From Acidisphaera sp035272265 (GTDB lineage: Bacteria; Pseudomonadota; Alphaproteobacteria; Acetobacterales; Acetobacteraceae), in assembly GCA_035272265.1 (NCBI GenBank), contig DATEQV010000494.1:1-24544 (forward strand): DNA of 24,544 nucleotides, written 5' to 3'. The notes under the pieces are model-generated. The model searched no databases. It saw only the letters and a list, made by a program, of their open reading frames with translations, and was not told the DNA's origin. Shown here piece by piece: positions 7,836 to 16,738 of this stretch. Each line of letters begins with the position of its first letter. The first letter of the stretch is position 1. Position numbers and translations under genes: made by a program.

Positions 7836-10800
7836 ATGGTCCCTCCCTTCCTGGCGAAGATACTGCGCAGCCGCTGGTTCAACACCTTCCTGGGTGTGCT
7901 GCTGCTGGCGGTGCTGATCTGGTTCTTCGGCCCGCTGCTCGCGATCGGCCAGGTTCACCCGTTCGACAGCGAGCTCGTGCGCCTGATCGCGATCGGCGTG
8001 CTGCTCGTGCTGTGGGTGATCATCAACGTCGTGCACACGCTGCGCAGCCGCAAGCGTGAGACCAAGATGGTCGAGGAGGTGGCGGCGCCCGACAAGGACG
8101 CCACGGCTTCGGCCGAAGAGGTGGCGCTGCTCTCCGAGCGGCTGAAGGACGCGCTGCACCAGCTGAAGAAGCTGCCCGGCGGAAGGCGAGGACGGCGGCG
8201 GCTGTACGAGCTGCCGTGGTACATGTTCATCGGGCCGCCCGGCGCCGGCAAGACCACCGCGCTGGTGAATTCGGGACTGAAGTTTCCCCTCGCCGACGCG
8301 AAGGGACCGGCGGCGTTGCGCGGGTTCGGCGGCACCCGCAACTGCGACTGGTGGTTCACCGACGAAGCCGTCCTGATCGACACCGCCGGGCGCTACACCA
8401 CGCAGGACAGCCAGGCCGCCGTCGATGCGGCTGCCTGGGTCGGGTTCCTGCGCCTGCTCAAGAAGCACCGAAGGCGCCAGCCGCTCAACGGCGTGCTGCT
8501 CGCCATCGGACTGCCGGATCTTGCCGCGCTGCCGGAATCCGAGCGCCTCGCCCACGCCGGAGCGATGCGCAAGCGCATCCGCGAGCTGCAGGTCGAACTC
8601 GGCGTCAGCGTGCCGGTCTACGTCGTCTTCACCAAGGCGGACCTGATCGCGGGTTTCATCGAGTTCTTCGACAGTTTCGGCAAGGAGGAGCGCGAACAGG
8701 TCTGGGGCGTCACGCTGCCGCTCGAGGAAGGCAAGGAAGAAGCCGGCGCGGTCGGGCATTACGGGCCCGAGTTCGACCTGCTGCTCGCCCGCCTGAACGA
8801 CCGCATGCTGGAGCGCGTCAACCAGGAGAGCGACATCCAGCGCCGCCGGCTGATCTACGGCTTCCCGCAGCAGATGGCGTCGCTGCGCGACCTGACGACC
8901 GACTTCCTGACCGAGATCTTCCGCCCGAGCCGGCTCGAGGAACGGCCGCTGCTGCGCGGCGTCTACTTCACCTCCGGCACGCAGGACGGAACCCCGATCG
9001 ACCGTCTGCTGGGCGTGATGGCCGGCCAGTTCGGCTTGCCGCGCCAGGCGGTGACGGCGTTCAGCGGCGCCGGGCGCAGCTACTTCCTCACGCGGCTGAT
9101 GCGCGAGGTAGTGTTCGGCGAGGCTTCCCTCGTCAGCTTCGACAAGAAGATCGAGCGCCGCACCAAGTGGATCTACCGCGGCGCCTACGCGAGCGCGGCG
9201 GTGCTGCTGCTGCTGCTCACCGCCGGCTGGACGAACAGCTACGTCGGCAACCGGCTGATGATCGACGAGGCGCACGGCGCGGCGGAGAAGTACAACGCGC
9301 AGATCGCCGAGCTGATGAAGCGCGGCCCGAACGACACCGACCTGCTCGCCGTGCTGCCGCCGCTGGACACGCTGCGCACGATGCGCGGCGGCTACGACCA
9401 GCGCGAGGCGGACACCCCGATCGAGCTGACGTTCGGCCTGTATCAGGGCGACAAGATCACCACGGCGTCGATCGAATCCTACTACCGGGCGCTCAACGCG
9501 CTGCTGCTGCCGCGGCTGCTAGCCCGGCTGGAGACCCAGCTCGCGGCCAATCTCGACAAGCCGGACTTCCTGTACGAGGCGCTGAAGGTCTATCTGATCC
9601 TGGGCCGGCAGGGTCCGATCGACCCCGACCACATCCTCGTGTGGTTCTCCAACGACTTCAACGCGAACTTCGCCGGCGACGATGCGGCGCCGGAGCGCGA
9701 AGCGCTGCTCAAGAACATCGAGGCGATGGTGCAGCGGCCACTGACCCAGATCGCGCTCAACGGCCCGCTGGTGGCGAAGGTGCGCGACATCCTGACGCGC
9801 GAGCCGGTCGCGGAATACAGCTACAACCGGATCATGCGCAGCCCGCGTGTCACGTCGCTGCCGGAATGGACCATCGCGGACAACGGCGGCCCGTCCAGCG
9901 ACAAGGTGTTCGTGCTGCGTTCCGGCAAGTCGCTCAACACCGGAATGCCGGGCATCTTCACCTGGGCGAGCTATCATAACGTCTTCCTGCCGCTGATGCC
10001 GACAGTGACCAAGGACATCGAGGAGGATGCCTGGGTGCTCGGCCGCGCACGCCCGGGCGGAGCGGCCGGCGTCGCGCAGACGCTCGCGGCGGTGAACCGG
10101 CTGCGCCGCGACGTCGTCAACCTCTATCTCGACGAATACGTCCGCCGCTGGGACCGGCTGCTGCAGGACATCGCCGTCAAGCACTTCACCAACGTCAACG
10201 AAGCGGTCGACGAGCTTCAGGTGATGAGCGGACCGAGTTCGCCGCTGCGCACGTTGCTGCAGTCGATCGACGCGCAGACGCAGCTCAGCCACAAGGCAGC
10301 GACCGAGACGGCGGAGTCCCAGGCGGAGGCACGCGCCGCGAAGGTGGGCCAGCGCGCCGCCGGGTTGGGGCGCGTCGTCGCCAGCGCCGGACTGTCGTTC
10401 AGCCAGGCCGAGATCGCCGGAATCCTGGGAGAGGCATTCGGCGCCACGCCCGGCGCCGGGCCGCCGCCCGATCCCGCCTCGCGCGTCGACGAGCACTTCC
10501 GTGCGCTGCACGACTTCGTCGCCGGCCCCAAGAACGCCGAGCAGGGCGCCCAGACGCCGCTGGAAGCGGCGATCGCCAAGATCGGCACGATCGCGCAGAA
10601 CATGACCCAGGTCGCCAATTCGCCGAACCAGGGGCAGGCGCTGATCGCGGGGCTGGTCGGCGGCGGCACGGGCGGCAGCGGAGCAACCAGCGGCGGGGCG
10701 TCGGCGGCAGCCGCGGCGCAATTGGCCGATCTCGCCAAGAACGTGCCGCAACCGGTCGCCGGGATGCTGCAGACGGTCTCGCAAAGCAGCACGGCCGTCG

Positions 10801-11516
10801 CGGCCACCGGCGCCAGCCACGCGCTCACCGACGCGTGGAAGGCGAAGGTGCTGCCGCTGTGCGACGACGCCTTCCTCAACCGCTATCCGTTTGCGCCTGC
10901 CAGCACGACCGACGTGCCGATCGACGACTTCACCAAGCTGCTCGGGCCGGGCGGGCTGATCGACACGTTCTTCAGCGAGAACCTCAAGCCGTTCGTCGAC
11001 ACGACGAGCAAGCCGTGGAAATGGCAGGCGGCCAACAACGCCCAGCTGTCCCTGCAGCCCGGCACGCTCGCGCAGTTCGAGAACGCCGCCACGATCCGCG
11101 ATTCCCTGTTCAGCGGCCAGCAGATCCTGGTGAAGTTCACGCTGGTGCCGGTCAACCTCGATCCCGGCGTGGGCCAGATCTCGCTCGACATCGCCGGCCA
11201 GACGCTGACCTACAACCACGGCCCGACCGAATCGATGGCGTTCCAGTGGCCGGGCCAGGGCGGCAAGACCCTGGTGCGCGAGACGATGACGCCGACCGCG
11301 GGCGGCAATGCGACCGAGGTGGAAAAGGACGGACCTTGGGCCCTGCTCCGCCTGCTGGACACGGCGAAGGTCGTGCCGTCCGGGCAGCCGGACAAGTTCC
11401 GGCTGATCTTCACCTCGCCGGCCGGAACGGCGACGTTCGACCTGAACGCGAGCAGCGTGCGCAACCCGTTCACCTTGACGGCGCTGCGGGCGTTCCGCTG
11501 TCCTCCGACGCTCTAG
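7836..11516 (+). CDS. tssM: T6SS inner-membrane protein TssM (IcmF family)
   Basis: A 1226-residue protein of usual TssM size. Two N-terminal membrane helices lie at about 14-37 and 48-70, and a third at about 445-467 (YASAAVLLLLLTAGW). Between them is the cytoplasmic NTPase-like domain with an intact Walker A (GPPGAGKT, residues 133-140, Lys139) and VLIDTAGRY around Asp182. The large periplasmic part ends with the conserved IcmF C-terminal domain (FRLIFTSPAGTATFDLNASS). TssM spans the periplasm and contacts TssJ. An intact Walker A is not universal in TssM, so an NTP-binding role is plausible here. A 27-base gap after tssL with AGGG before the ATG suggests the same operon. Confidence 0.96.
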   Translation: MVPPFLAKILRSRWFNTFLGVLLLAVLIWFFGPLLAIGQVHPFDSELVRLIAIGVLLVLWVIINVVHTLRSRKRETKMVEEVAAPDKDATASAEEVALLSERLKDALHQLKKLPGGRRGRRRLYELPWYMFIGPPGAGKTTALVNSGLKFPLADAKGPAALRGFGGTRNCDWWFTDEAVLIDTAGRYTTQDSQAAVDAAAWVGFLRLLKKHRRRQPLNGVLLAIGLPDLAALPESERLAHAGAMRKRIRELQVELGVSVPVYVVFTKADLIAGFIEFFDSFGKEEREQVWGVTLPLEEGKEEAGAVGHYGPEFDLLLARLNDRMLERVNQESDIQRRRLIYGFPQQMASLRDLTTDFLTEIFRPSRLEERPLLRGVYFTSGTQDGTPIDRLLGVMAGQFGLPRQAVTAFSGAGRSYFLTRLMREVVFGEASLVSFDKKIERRTKWIYRGAYASAAVLLLLLTAGWTNSYVGNRLMIDEAHGAAEKYNAQIAELMKRGPNDTDLLAVLPPLDTLRTMRGGYDQREADTPIELTFGLYQGDKITTASIESYYRALNALLLPRLLARLETQLAANLDKPDFLYEALKVYLILGRQGPIDPDHILVWFSNDFNANFAGDDAAPEREALLKNIEAMVQRPLTQIALNGPLVAKVRDILTREPVAEYSYNRIMRSPRVTSLPEWTIADNGGPSSDKVFVLRSGKSLNTGMPGIFTWASYHNVFLPLMPTVTKDIEEDAWVLGRARPGGAAGVAQTLAAVNRLRRDVVNLYLDEYVRRWDRLLQDIAVKHFTNVNEAVDELQVMSGPSSPLRTLLQSIDAQTQLSHKAATETAESQAEARAAKVGQRAAGLGRVVASAGLSFSQAEIAGILGEAFGATPGAGPPPDPASRVDEHFRALHDFVAGPKNAEQGAQTPLEAAIAKIGTIAQNMTQVANSPNQGQALIAGLVGGGTGGSGATSGGASAAAAAQLADLAKNVPQPVAGMLQTVSQSSTAVAATGASHALTDAWKAKVLPLCDDAFLNRYPFAPASTTDVPIDDFTKLLGPGGLIDTFFSENLKPFVDTTSKPWKWQAANNAQLSLQPGTLAQFENAATIRDSLFSGQQILVKFTLVPVNLDPGVGQISLDIAGQTLTYNHGPTESMAFQWPGQGGKTLVRETMTPTAGGNATEVEKDGPWALLRLLDTAKVVPSGQPDKFRLIFTSPAGTATFDLNASSVRNPFTLTALRAFRCPPTL

Positions 11517-11621
11517 TGGGTCGGGCGTGACAAGCTTGCGAATGTGTCAGGAGGCGACCGGCGGTGGCGGACCGTCAGCCTGCGAACGCGAGCAACCGTA
11601 TCCCTCAGGGCCAGGACGCTA

Positions 11622-13538
11622 ATGTCGAGCACCTTCTCGGACCCCTCCCAGACCTCGTCGCAATCCGGCTCGGGCAGCGGCTCCCAGCAAGGCGAAACCT
11701 ACATCACGCTGACCTTCGATACCGACAGCGGCGTCGAGTTTCTTTTCAAATCGATGCACGCGACCGAAGAGCTCGGCCGTCCCTTCCTGTTCGTGCTCGA
11801 GATGTCGGGCGACAAGGTCAAGACCGACACCTCGAAGATGCTCGGCAGCTCGGCGACCGTGACGATGACCGATGCCAACCAGAACAAGACGTATTTCAAC
11901 GGCATCATCACGCGCATGGACTATATCGGCCGGGTCAGCGGCGTGTACCGCTACCGCGCCGAGCTGCGGCCGTGGATCTGGCTGCTGACGCGCAAACAGG
12001 ACTGCAAGATCTTCCAGAAGATGTCGGCCTGGGACATCATCAACAAGGTTTTCAAGGATGCCGACTTCAGCGCGCTGAAGGACAACCGCCAGAACCAGTC
12101 GGGCAGCGTGACGCTGGATTACTGCGTCCAGTATCACGAGACCAGCTTCGACTTCGTCACCCGGCTGATGGAGGAGTTCGGAATCTACTACTACTTCGAG
12201 CACACGGACAAGGAGCACACGCTCGTGTTCGCCGACGATCCGGGCTCGCACACCGCGATCACCAAGTCGATCCCGTTCTATTTCAGCCAGCTCGAGCAGC
12301 GGGCCGTCGAGGATCACATCTGGGAATGGAACGCCAACGTCTACCTGCAGTCCGGCGCGCACACCTACCAGGACTACAATTTCCATACGCCGTCCACCGA
12401 CCTGACCTCGAAGTCCAGCAAGCCCGGCGACGGCAAGTACGCCAACTTCGAGGTGTACCAATACCCGGGCTTTTACGGCACCCCGGACGACGGCAAGAAG
12501 CTGGCGGACGTGCGGATGCAAAACCTGACCGCGCGCGTCCAGCTGTTCCACGGCAAGACGAACTCCCGGGAGTTTCGCAGCGGCAAGAAGTTCACGCTGT
12601 CGAAATTCGTCGAGAAGACATGGAACCAGGAATACCTCATCACCCGCGCGGTCACGACGCTGACGGCGGCCGAAGGCACCGCGGATACGCGCGGCAACCT
12701 GATCGACAGCCAGCGGGTGGAGTTCGCGGCGATCGTCGGCACCACGCAGTTCCGCCTCGATGCGGTGACCCCGCGCCCGATGATTCGCGGGCCGCAGACC
12801 GCGCTCGTCGTCGGCGACAGCGGCGAGGAGATCACCACCAACGAGTACGGCCAGATCAAGGTGCAGTTCTACTGGGATCGCGTCGGGCAGAAGAACCAGG
12901 ACAGCTCGTGCTGGATCCGTGTCGCCCAGTCCTGGGGCGGCACGGGTTGGGGTTCGATCGTCATCCCGCGCATCGGCATGGAGGTCGTCGTCCAATTCCT
13001 CGAGGGCAACCCTGACCGGCCGCTGGTCACCGGCGTCGTCTACAACGCGACCCAGAAGGTGCCCAACACGCTGCCGGACAAGAAGGTGCTGTCCACCTTC
13101 AAGACCAACTCGAGCAAGGGCGGCGGCGGCTACAACGAGCTGACCTTCGACGACACCAAGGGCAGCGAGAAGGTCACCTTCCAGGCGCAGTACGACTACG
13201 ACAAGACGGTGCTGAACAACGAGACCGTCAACATCACCAAGGACACCACGACCACGGTCAAGGAGGGCAACCGCTCGGTCACCGTCAGCCAGGGCAACGA
13301 CAGCCATACCGTCAGCCAGGGGAACCGGAGCGTGACGGTCACCCAGGGCAGCGACAGTCACACCGTCTCCACCGGGAACATGACGGTCAGCGTCTCCGCG
13401 GGCGGCGTCAGCATCACGGCGGGGCAGTCGATCACACTGACGGTCGGTGGCAACAGCATCGCGATCAGTACGTCCGGAATCACGGTCACCTCCGCCGGCC
13501 CGCTGACGGCGACCGGCAACCCCATCTCGCTGAACTGA
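11622..13538 (+). CDS. vgrG: T6SS spike protein VgrG (TssI)
   Basis: A 638-residue VgrG without an enzymatic extension. The gp27-like base is recognisable (ITLTFDTDSGVEFLF, YHETSFDFVTRLMEEFGIYY), followed by the gp5-like OB fold (NEYGQIKVQFYWDR, SCWIRVAQSWGGTGWG, PRIGMEVVVQFLEGNPDRP). The C-terminal needle contains a regular repeat from about residue 549 and ends in a beta-strand-rich tail. The start at 11622 has AGGA at 5 bases spacing and opens just before the conserved region; the in-frame ATG at 11544 would add an Arg-rich leader that looks non-coding. No PAAR gene is visible nearby, so the tip protein or cargo must come from elsewhere. Confidence 0.95.
   Translation: MSSTFSDPSQTSSQSGSGSGSQQGETYITLTFDTDSGVEFLFKSMHATEELGRPFLFVLEMSGDKVKTDTSKMLGSSATVTMTDANQNKTYFNGIITRMDYIGRVSGVYRYRAELRPWIWLLTRKQDCKIFQKMSAWDIINKVFKDADFSALKDNRQNQSGSVTLDYCVQYHETSFDFVTRLMEEFGIYYYFEHTDKEHTLVFADDPGSHTAITKSIPFYFSQLEQRAVEDHIWEWNANVYLQSGAHTYQDYNFHTPSTDLTSKSSKPGDGKYANFEVYQYPGFYGTPDDGKKLADVRMQNLTARVQLFHGKTNSREFRSGKKFTLSKFVEKTWNQEYLITRAVTTLTAAEGTADTRGNLIDSQRVEFAAIVGTTQFRLDAVTPRPMIRGPQTALVVGDSGEEITTNEYGQIKVQFYWDRVGQKNQDSSCWIRVAQSWGGTGWGSIVIPRIGMEVVVQFLEGNPDRPLVTGVVYNATQKVPNTLPDKKVLSTFKTNSSKGGGGYNELTFDDTKGSEKVTFQAQYDYDKTVLNNETVNITKDTTTTVKEGNRSVTVSQGNDSHTVSQGNRSVTVTQGSDSHTVSTGNMTVSVSAGGVSITAGQSITLTVGGNSIAISTSGITVTSAGPLTATGNPISLN
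13266..13391 (+). repeat. 18-residue tandem repeat in the VgrG needle
   Basis: Two 54-base units encode GNRSVTVSQGNDSHTVSQ and GNRSVTVTQGSDSHTVST, followed by a diverged partial unit starting GNMTVSVSAG. Each unit is itself two 9-residue halves, fitting a beta-helix rung pattern. The number of units would set spike length. Confidence 0.8.
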
Positions 13539-13550
13539 CGGACGCGTCGC

Positions 13551-15056
13551 ATGGCCCCGAGCGAGTTTCTGGAACTCCTGCAACGGCCTCCGCCGGCCGA
13601 AGCGGGGACCGTCGCCGTCGCGGAGGAACAAGGCGACGTCGCCGCGGCGATCGAAGCGCGGTGGCCGGCGACGCTGCGGCGCGCGTTGGCGGTGCTGGCG
13701 GCCGAGGCGCTGGCTCGCCCGCAGATGGTGGCGCGCTGCGACGGCACGCCCACCGGCGTGCGGCGGCTGATCGAGGCGATCAAGGCCCAGATCGACCTGC
13801 TGCTCAGCACGCAGATCAACCTGATCCTGCACCATCCCGAGTTCCAGGCGCTGGAGTCGAGCTGGCGCGGCCTGCACTTCCTGGTTCGCCACACCGCCAC
13901 CGACGACCAGCTGAAGATCCGCCTGTTCGACATCTCGCAACGCGAACTCGCCCGCACGCTGCGCAAGTTCCGCGGCACCGGCTGGGACCAGAGCCCGATC
14001 TTCAAGAAGATCTACGAGGAGGAATACGGTCAGTTCGGCGGCGAGCCGTTCGGGGTGCTGGTAGGCGACTACTACTTCGACCATCAGCCGCAGCACGTGC
14101 AGCTGCTGTCCGACATCGCGATGATCGCCGCCGCCGCGCACGTGCCGTTCATCGCCGGTGCGGCGCCGTCGCTGATGCAGATGGACAGCTGGGCGGAACT
14201 CGCCAATCCGCGCGACCTGACCAAGATCTTCCAGACGCCGGAATACGCCGCCTGGCGCTCGCTGCGCGCGATGGAGGATGCACGGTATCTCGGCCTGTGC
14301 ATGCCGCGGATGCTGACGCGCGTGCCATACGGCATGCGGACCGACCCGGTCGACGGCTTCGCGTTCGAGGAGGAGGTCGAGGGTCCGGATGCGTCCCATT
14401 ACGCGTGGACCAACGCCGCGTTTGCCATGGCCGGCAATATCGCCCGTTCGTTCTCGCTCTACAGTTGGTGCTCGCGCATCCACGGCATCGAGACGGGCGG
14501 CATCGTCGAGGGCCTTCCGGCGCTGCGCTTCCCCACCGCCGACGGCGCGGTCGACAACCGGTGCTGCACCGAGATCGCGCTGGATGAACGGCGGGAATCG
14601 GAACTCGCGCGCGTCGGTCTGATCCCTCTGATGCACCGCAAGAACACCGACGTCGCGGCCTTCGTCAGCGCATACTCGCTGCAGAAGCCGGTCGAATACG
14701 ACGATCCGGCGGCGACCACGAACGCGATCATGTCGGCGCGGCTGCCCTACATGTTCGGCTGCTGCCGGTTCGCCCATTATCTGAAGTGCCTCGTGCGCGA
14801 CAAGGTCGGCGGCACGCTGTCGCGTGACCAGCTGGAGAGCTGGCTGAACGAGTGGGTGAACCAGTATGTCGACCACTCGCCGAACACGTCGAGCGACGCC
14901 TGGAAAGCGACGCATCCGCTGGCGGAAGCGCGAATCGCGCTGGTCGAGGCGCCGGACAAGCCAGGCCACTACGAGGCCAAGTTCTTCCTGCTGCCGCACT
15001 ACCAGTTGGAGGGCCTGACCGTCGCGCTGCGCCTCGTCTCGCGGCTCGCGGGATGA
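13551..15056 (+). CDS. tssC: T6SS sheath large subunit TssC (VipB)
   Basis: A 501-residue complete TssC. Family landmarks occur in order: LILHHPEFQALESSWRGLHF, KKIYEEEYGQFGGEPFGVLV, VPFIAGAAPSLMQM, RVPYGMRTDPVDGFAFEE, and the C-terminal SARLPYMFGCCRFAHYLK and GHYEAKFFLLPHYQLEGL. TssC polymerises with TssB into the contractile sheath around the Hcp tube. Unusually it sits 12 bases after vgrG and has no tssB directly upstream, the usual arrangement. The ribosome-binding site is weak, suggesting coupling to vgrG translation. Its partner TssB is either outside the window or is the N-terminal domain of the chimera at 275. Confidence 0.96.
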   Translation: MAPSEFLELLQRPPPAEAGTVAVAEEQGDVAAAIEARWPATLRRALAVLAAEALARPQMVARCDGTPTGVRRLIEAIKAQIDLLLSTQINLILHHPEFQALESSWRGLHFLVRHTATDDQLKIRLFDISQRELARTLRKFRGTGWDQSPIFKKIYEEEYGQFGGEPFGVLVGDYYFDHQPQHVQLLSDIAMIAAAAHVPFIAGAAPSLMQMDSWAELANPRDLTKIFQTPEYAAWRSLRAMEDARYLGLCMPRMLTRVPYGMRTDPVDGFAFEEEVEGPDASHYAWTNAAFAMAGNIARSFSLYSWCSRIHGIETGGIVEGLPALRFPTADGAVDNRCCTEIALDERRESELARVGLIPLMHRKNTDVAAFVSAYSLQKPVEYDDPAATTNAIMSARLPYMFGCCRFAHYLKCLVRDKVGGTLSRDQLESWLNEWVNQYVDHSPNTSSDAWKATHPLAEARIALVEAPDKPGHYEAKFFLLPHYQLEGLTVALRLVSRLAG

Positions 15057-15146
15057 CGCGCGCGTTCCACTCCGGCGTCTTGCGCCGGCCTTCGGCGATG
15101 CGGCACGAATCGGCACAGCAGAGTATCTTGCGGAGAGGGTGATCGG

Positions 15147-15869
15147 ATGGCTGCCGGTGACAGTTCCGACGTATTGATGCGCTTCGTGGCAGGCGGCAAG
15201 GCGTTGGACGCCGAGTGCCAGACACTCATCGATCCGACCGACGTGTTGGTCGACCCATTGATCAAGGACTTCAAGAACGGCAAGTTCTGCGAGGTCGACG
15301 AATTCTCGTTCGGCATGAGTCTCGACGACAAGGACCCGACCCAGGACAAGGTCGGCCAGTCTCCAAGCGGCACCACCGGGCAGTCTGCAACTGGCAGCGC
15401 GAGCCAGGCCGGCCAGGAATCGAAGAGCCGCGGTAAATTCGGGGACTGGAAAATCGCGTCGAAGCTGGAGCAGAAAACCATGAAGCCGTATCCGCTCCGC
15501 ATGGACGAGTTCACGCTCACCCGCTGCTACGATCGGATGTCGCCGTACCTGTTCAAGATGTGCTGCAACTCCGAAAGCCTCGATTCGGCCGCGCTGGTCA
15601 AACGCAGAACCATCGGAGAGGACACGCTTCGCGGCTTCTTCCGCATCGACTTCACGGAGGTCCTGATCACCCACGTCCAGTGGAAGAACACCGAGCCGAT
15701 GTCGGAAGAGGTCAGGTTGATCTTCCGCAAGATCAAGGTCCAGTATTGCGTGACCGCCTTCGATGCGCGGACCAAGACGGTCGGCATGAAGTGCTGGCCC
15801 CCCGTCGACTGGAGCTACGAGGCCCAGCTCGTGCAGACCCAGGGCCGCCAGGAGTCGGGGAATGGCTGA
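15147..15869 (+). CDS. hcp: Hcp-family T6SS tube protein, copy 1
   Basis: A 240-residue Hcp-like protein. The pattern fits Hcp/TssD: SSDVLMRFV at the start, CEVDEFSFGMS, then YPLRMDEFTLTRCYDRMSPY, LFKMCCNSE, LRGFFRIDFTEVLITHVQW and EEVRLIFRKIKVQYCV. It is longer than typical Hcp (about 160 residues): a Gly/Ser/Gln-rich insert at about residues 70-100 and a C-terminal tail of about 35 residues are extra. GAGAGGGTG before the ATG is a good ribosome-binding site. Its stop overlaps the next gene's start by 8 bases, so the two products are probably made together. Hcp rings stack to form the expelled inner tube and may carry small effectors. Confidence 0.9.
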   Translation: MAAGDSSDVLMRFVAGGKALDAECQTLIDPTDVLVDPLIKDFKNGKFCEVDEFSFGMSLDDKDPTQDKVGQSPSGTTGQSATGSASQAGQESKSRGKFGDWKIASKLEQKTMKPYPLRMDEFTLTRCYDRMSPYLFKMCCNSESLDSAALVKRRTIGEDTLRGFFRIDFTEVLITHVQWKNTEPMSEEVRLIFRKIKVQYCVTAFDARTKTVGMKCWPPVDWSYEAQLVQTQGRQESGNG

Positions 15870-16566
15870 AGACGCACGCGACATACTAATGAAGCTGGAG
15901 ATCACCGAAGGGAATTGCGTTGATGCGGAATGCTCCGCGGTCATCGAGGCGAGCCCGACGCTTGGCGTGAAGGACGCGCTCGCCGACGGCTTCGAGCATC
16001 AGAGTTTGGTGGGGGGAGCACAGGTCAACTATTTCGCGATCGACGATTTCACCTTTCCGGTCGGGCTGAAACCCGACAGCGAGCCGGACAAGCTGGCCGA
16101 AGCACTCAATAAGCACCTTGCGAGCCAAGGCAAAGACAAGGTGCCGACGAAGTCCGAATTCACGCGCTTCATGGAGGGTGGCCACGCCGGGATAAGCGGC
16201 AAACAAAGCTATCCGGCCAATCTCGATCAGATGAGCATCATCAAGAAGCTGGACGTCTCGTCGACGGGCATCTTCAGGCTCTGCAAGGAGTCGAAGACGC
16301 TCTTCGGCGCCTCCATCCTCAAGCGAAAGGCGATCGGCGGCGACTCGCTCCGCGGCTATCTGCGCATCGACTTCTTCGAGGTCCTGATCACGGATCTCGG
16401 CTGGGACAACGCTGACGTCGTCAAGGAGGACTTCAAGTTCGTCTGCCGCAAGGCGACGGTCAGATATTGCATGGAGACGCTGACGACCGACCTGCGACCG
16501 AGAAGCCTCCCGAAGCTGGTCCAGATCGCGGAGGAGACATGGAGCGTGCTCCACCTCGACAAATGA
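15862..16566 (+). CDS. hcp: Hcp-family T6SS tube protein, copy 2 (divergent)
   Basis: A 234-residue protein homologous to copy 1 but well diverged. Shared landmarks are ARDILMKLEI, YFAIDDFTFPVGL, LDQMSIIKKLDVSSTGIF, LRGYLRIDFFEVLITDLGW and VKEDFKFVCRKATVRYC. It has its own insert at about residues 75-115 and a different C-terminal tail. The ATG lies inside the end of copy 1 (ATGGCTGA overlap), which implies translational coupling. The pair may form mixed rings or serve different cargo. It could instead be an evolved Hcp with an effector tail, but no catalytic motif is visible. Confidence 0.87.
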   Translation: MAEDARDILMKLEITEGNCVDAECSAVIEASPTLGVKDALADGFEHQSLVGGAQVNYFAIDDFTFPVGLKPDSEPDKLAEALNKHLASQGKDKVPTKSEFTRFMEGGHAGISGKQSYPANLDQMSIIKKLDVSSTGIFRLCKESKTLFGASILKRKAIGGDSLRGYLRIDFFEVLITDLGWDNADVVKEDFKFVCRKATVRYCMETLTTDLRPRSLPKLVQIAEETWSVLHLDK

Positions 16567-16622
16567 GCGGGACGCGGCAGCGTGTCCCTTCACCTCGGGC
16601 CGCCGCAGGACGGGGCTGAGCG

Positions 16623-16651
16623 GGGCCGCCTCGGGTCTTGACCGAGGGGCC
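16623..16651. terminator. Stable hairpin in the hcp2-downstream gap
   Basis: CCTCGG (16629-16634) pairs with CCGAGG (16642-16647) around a 7-base loop, and the stem extends with GGCC/GGCC past a single-base bulge. It lies in the 172-base gap after the second hcp gene. No U-tract follows, so it is a weak intrinsic terminator at best, or leader structure for the next gene. A smaller GGGAC/GTCCC stem at 16569-16588 sits immediately after the hcp stop. Confidence 0.35.
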
Positions 16652-16738
16652 GCTTCCTCCCGCCCCGCGCCGCAAATGGTGGACAGTTTCCATTGCGGCA
16701 TTGTACGACTTGGGGGTCCGAGAGCAGGATCAGGAACC

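Noticed and set aside
13266..13391. CRISPR-like or regulatory DNA repeat
   Set aside because: The repeat is in frame within VgrG, multiples of 9 codons, with no spacers; it is a protein repeat.
15109..15133. GGCAC ... TTGC before hcp copy 1 as a sigma-54 promoter
   Set aside because: The GG to GC distance is about 16 bases, not the required 10.
11619..15944. Minus-strand open frame of 1441 residues across vgrG, tssC and hcp
   Set aside because: It is antisense to three well-recognised T6SS genes and its composition is typical of reverse-strand translation of GC-rich genes.
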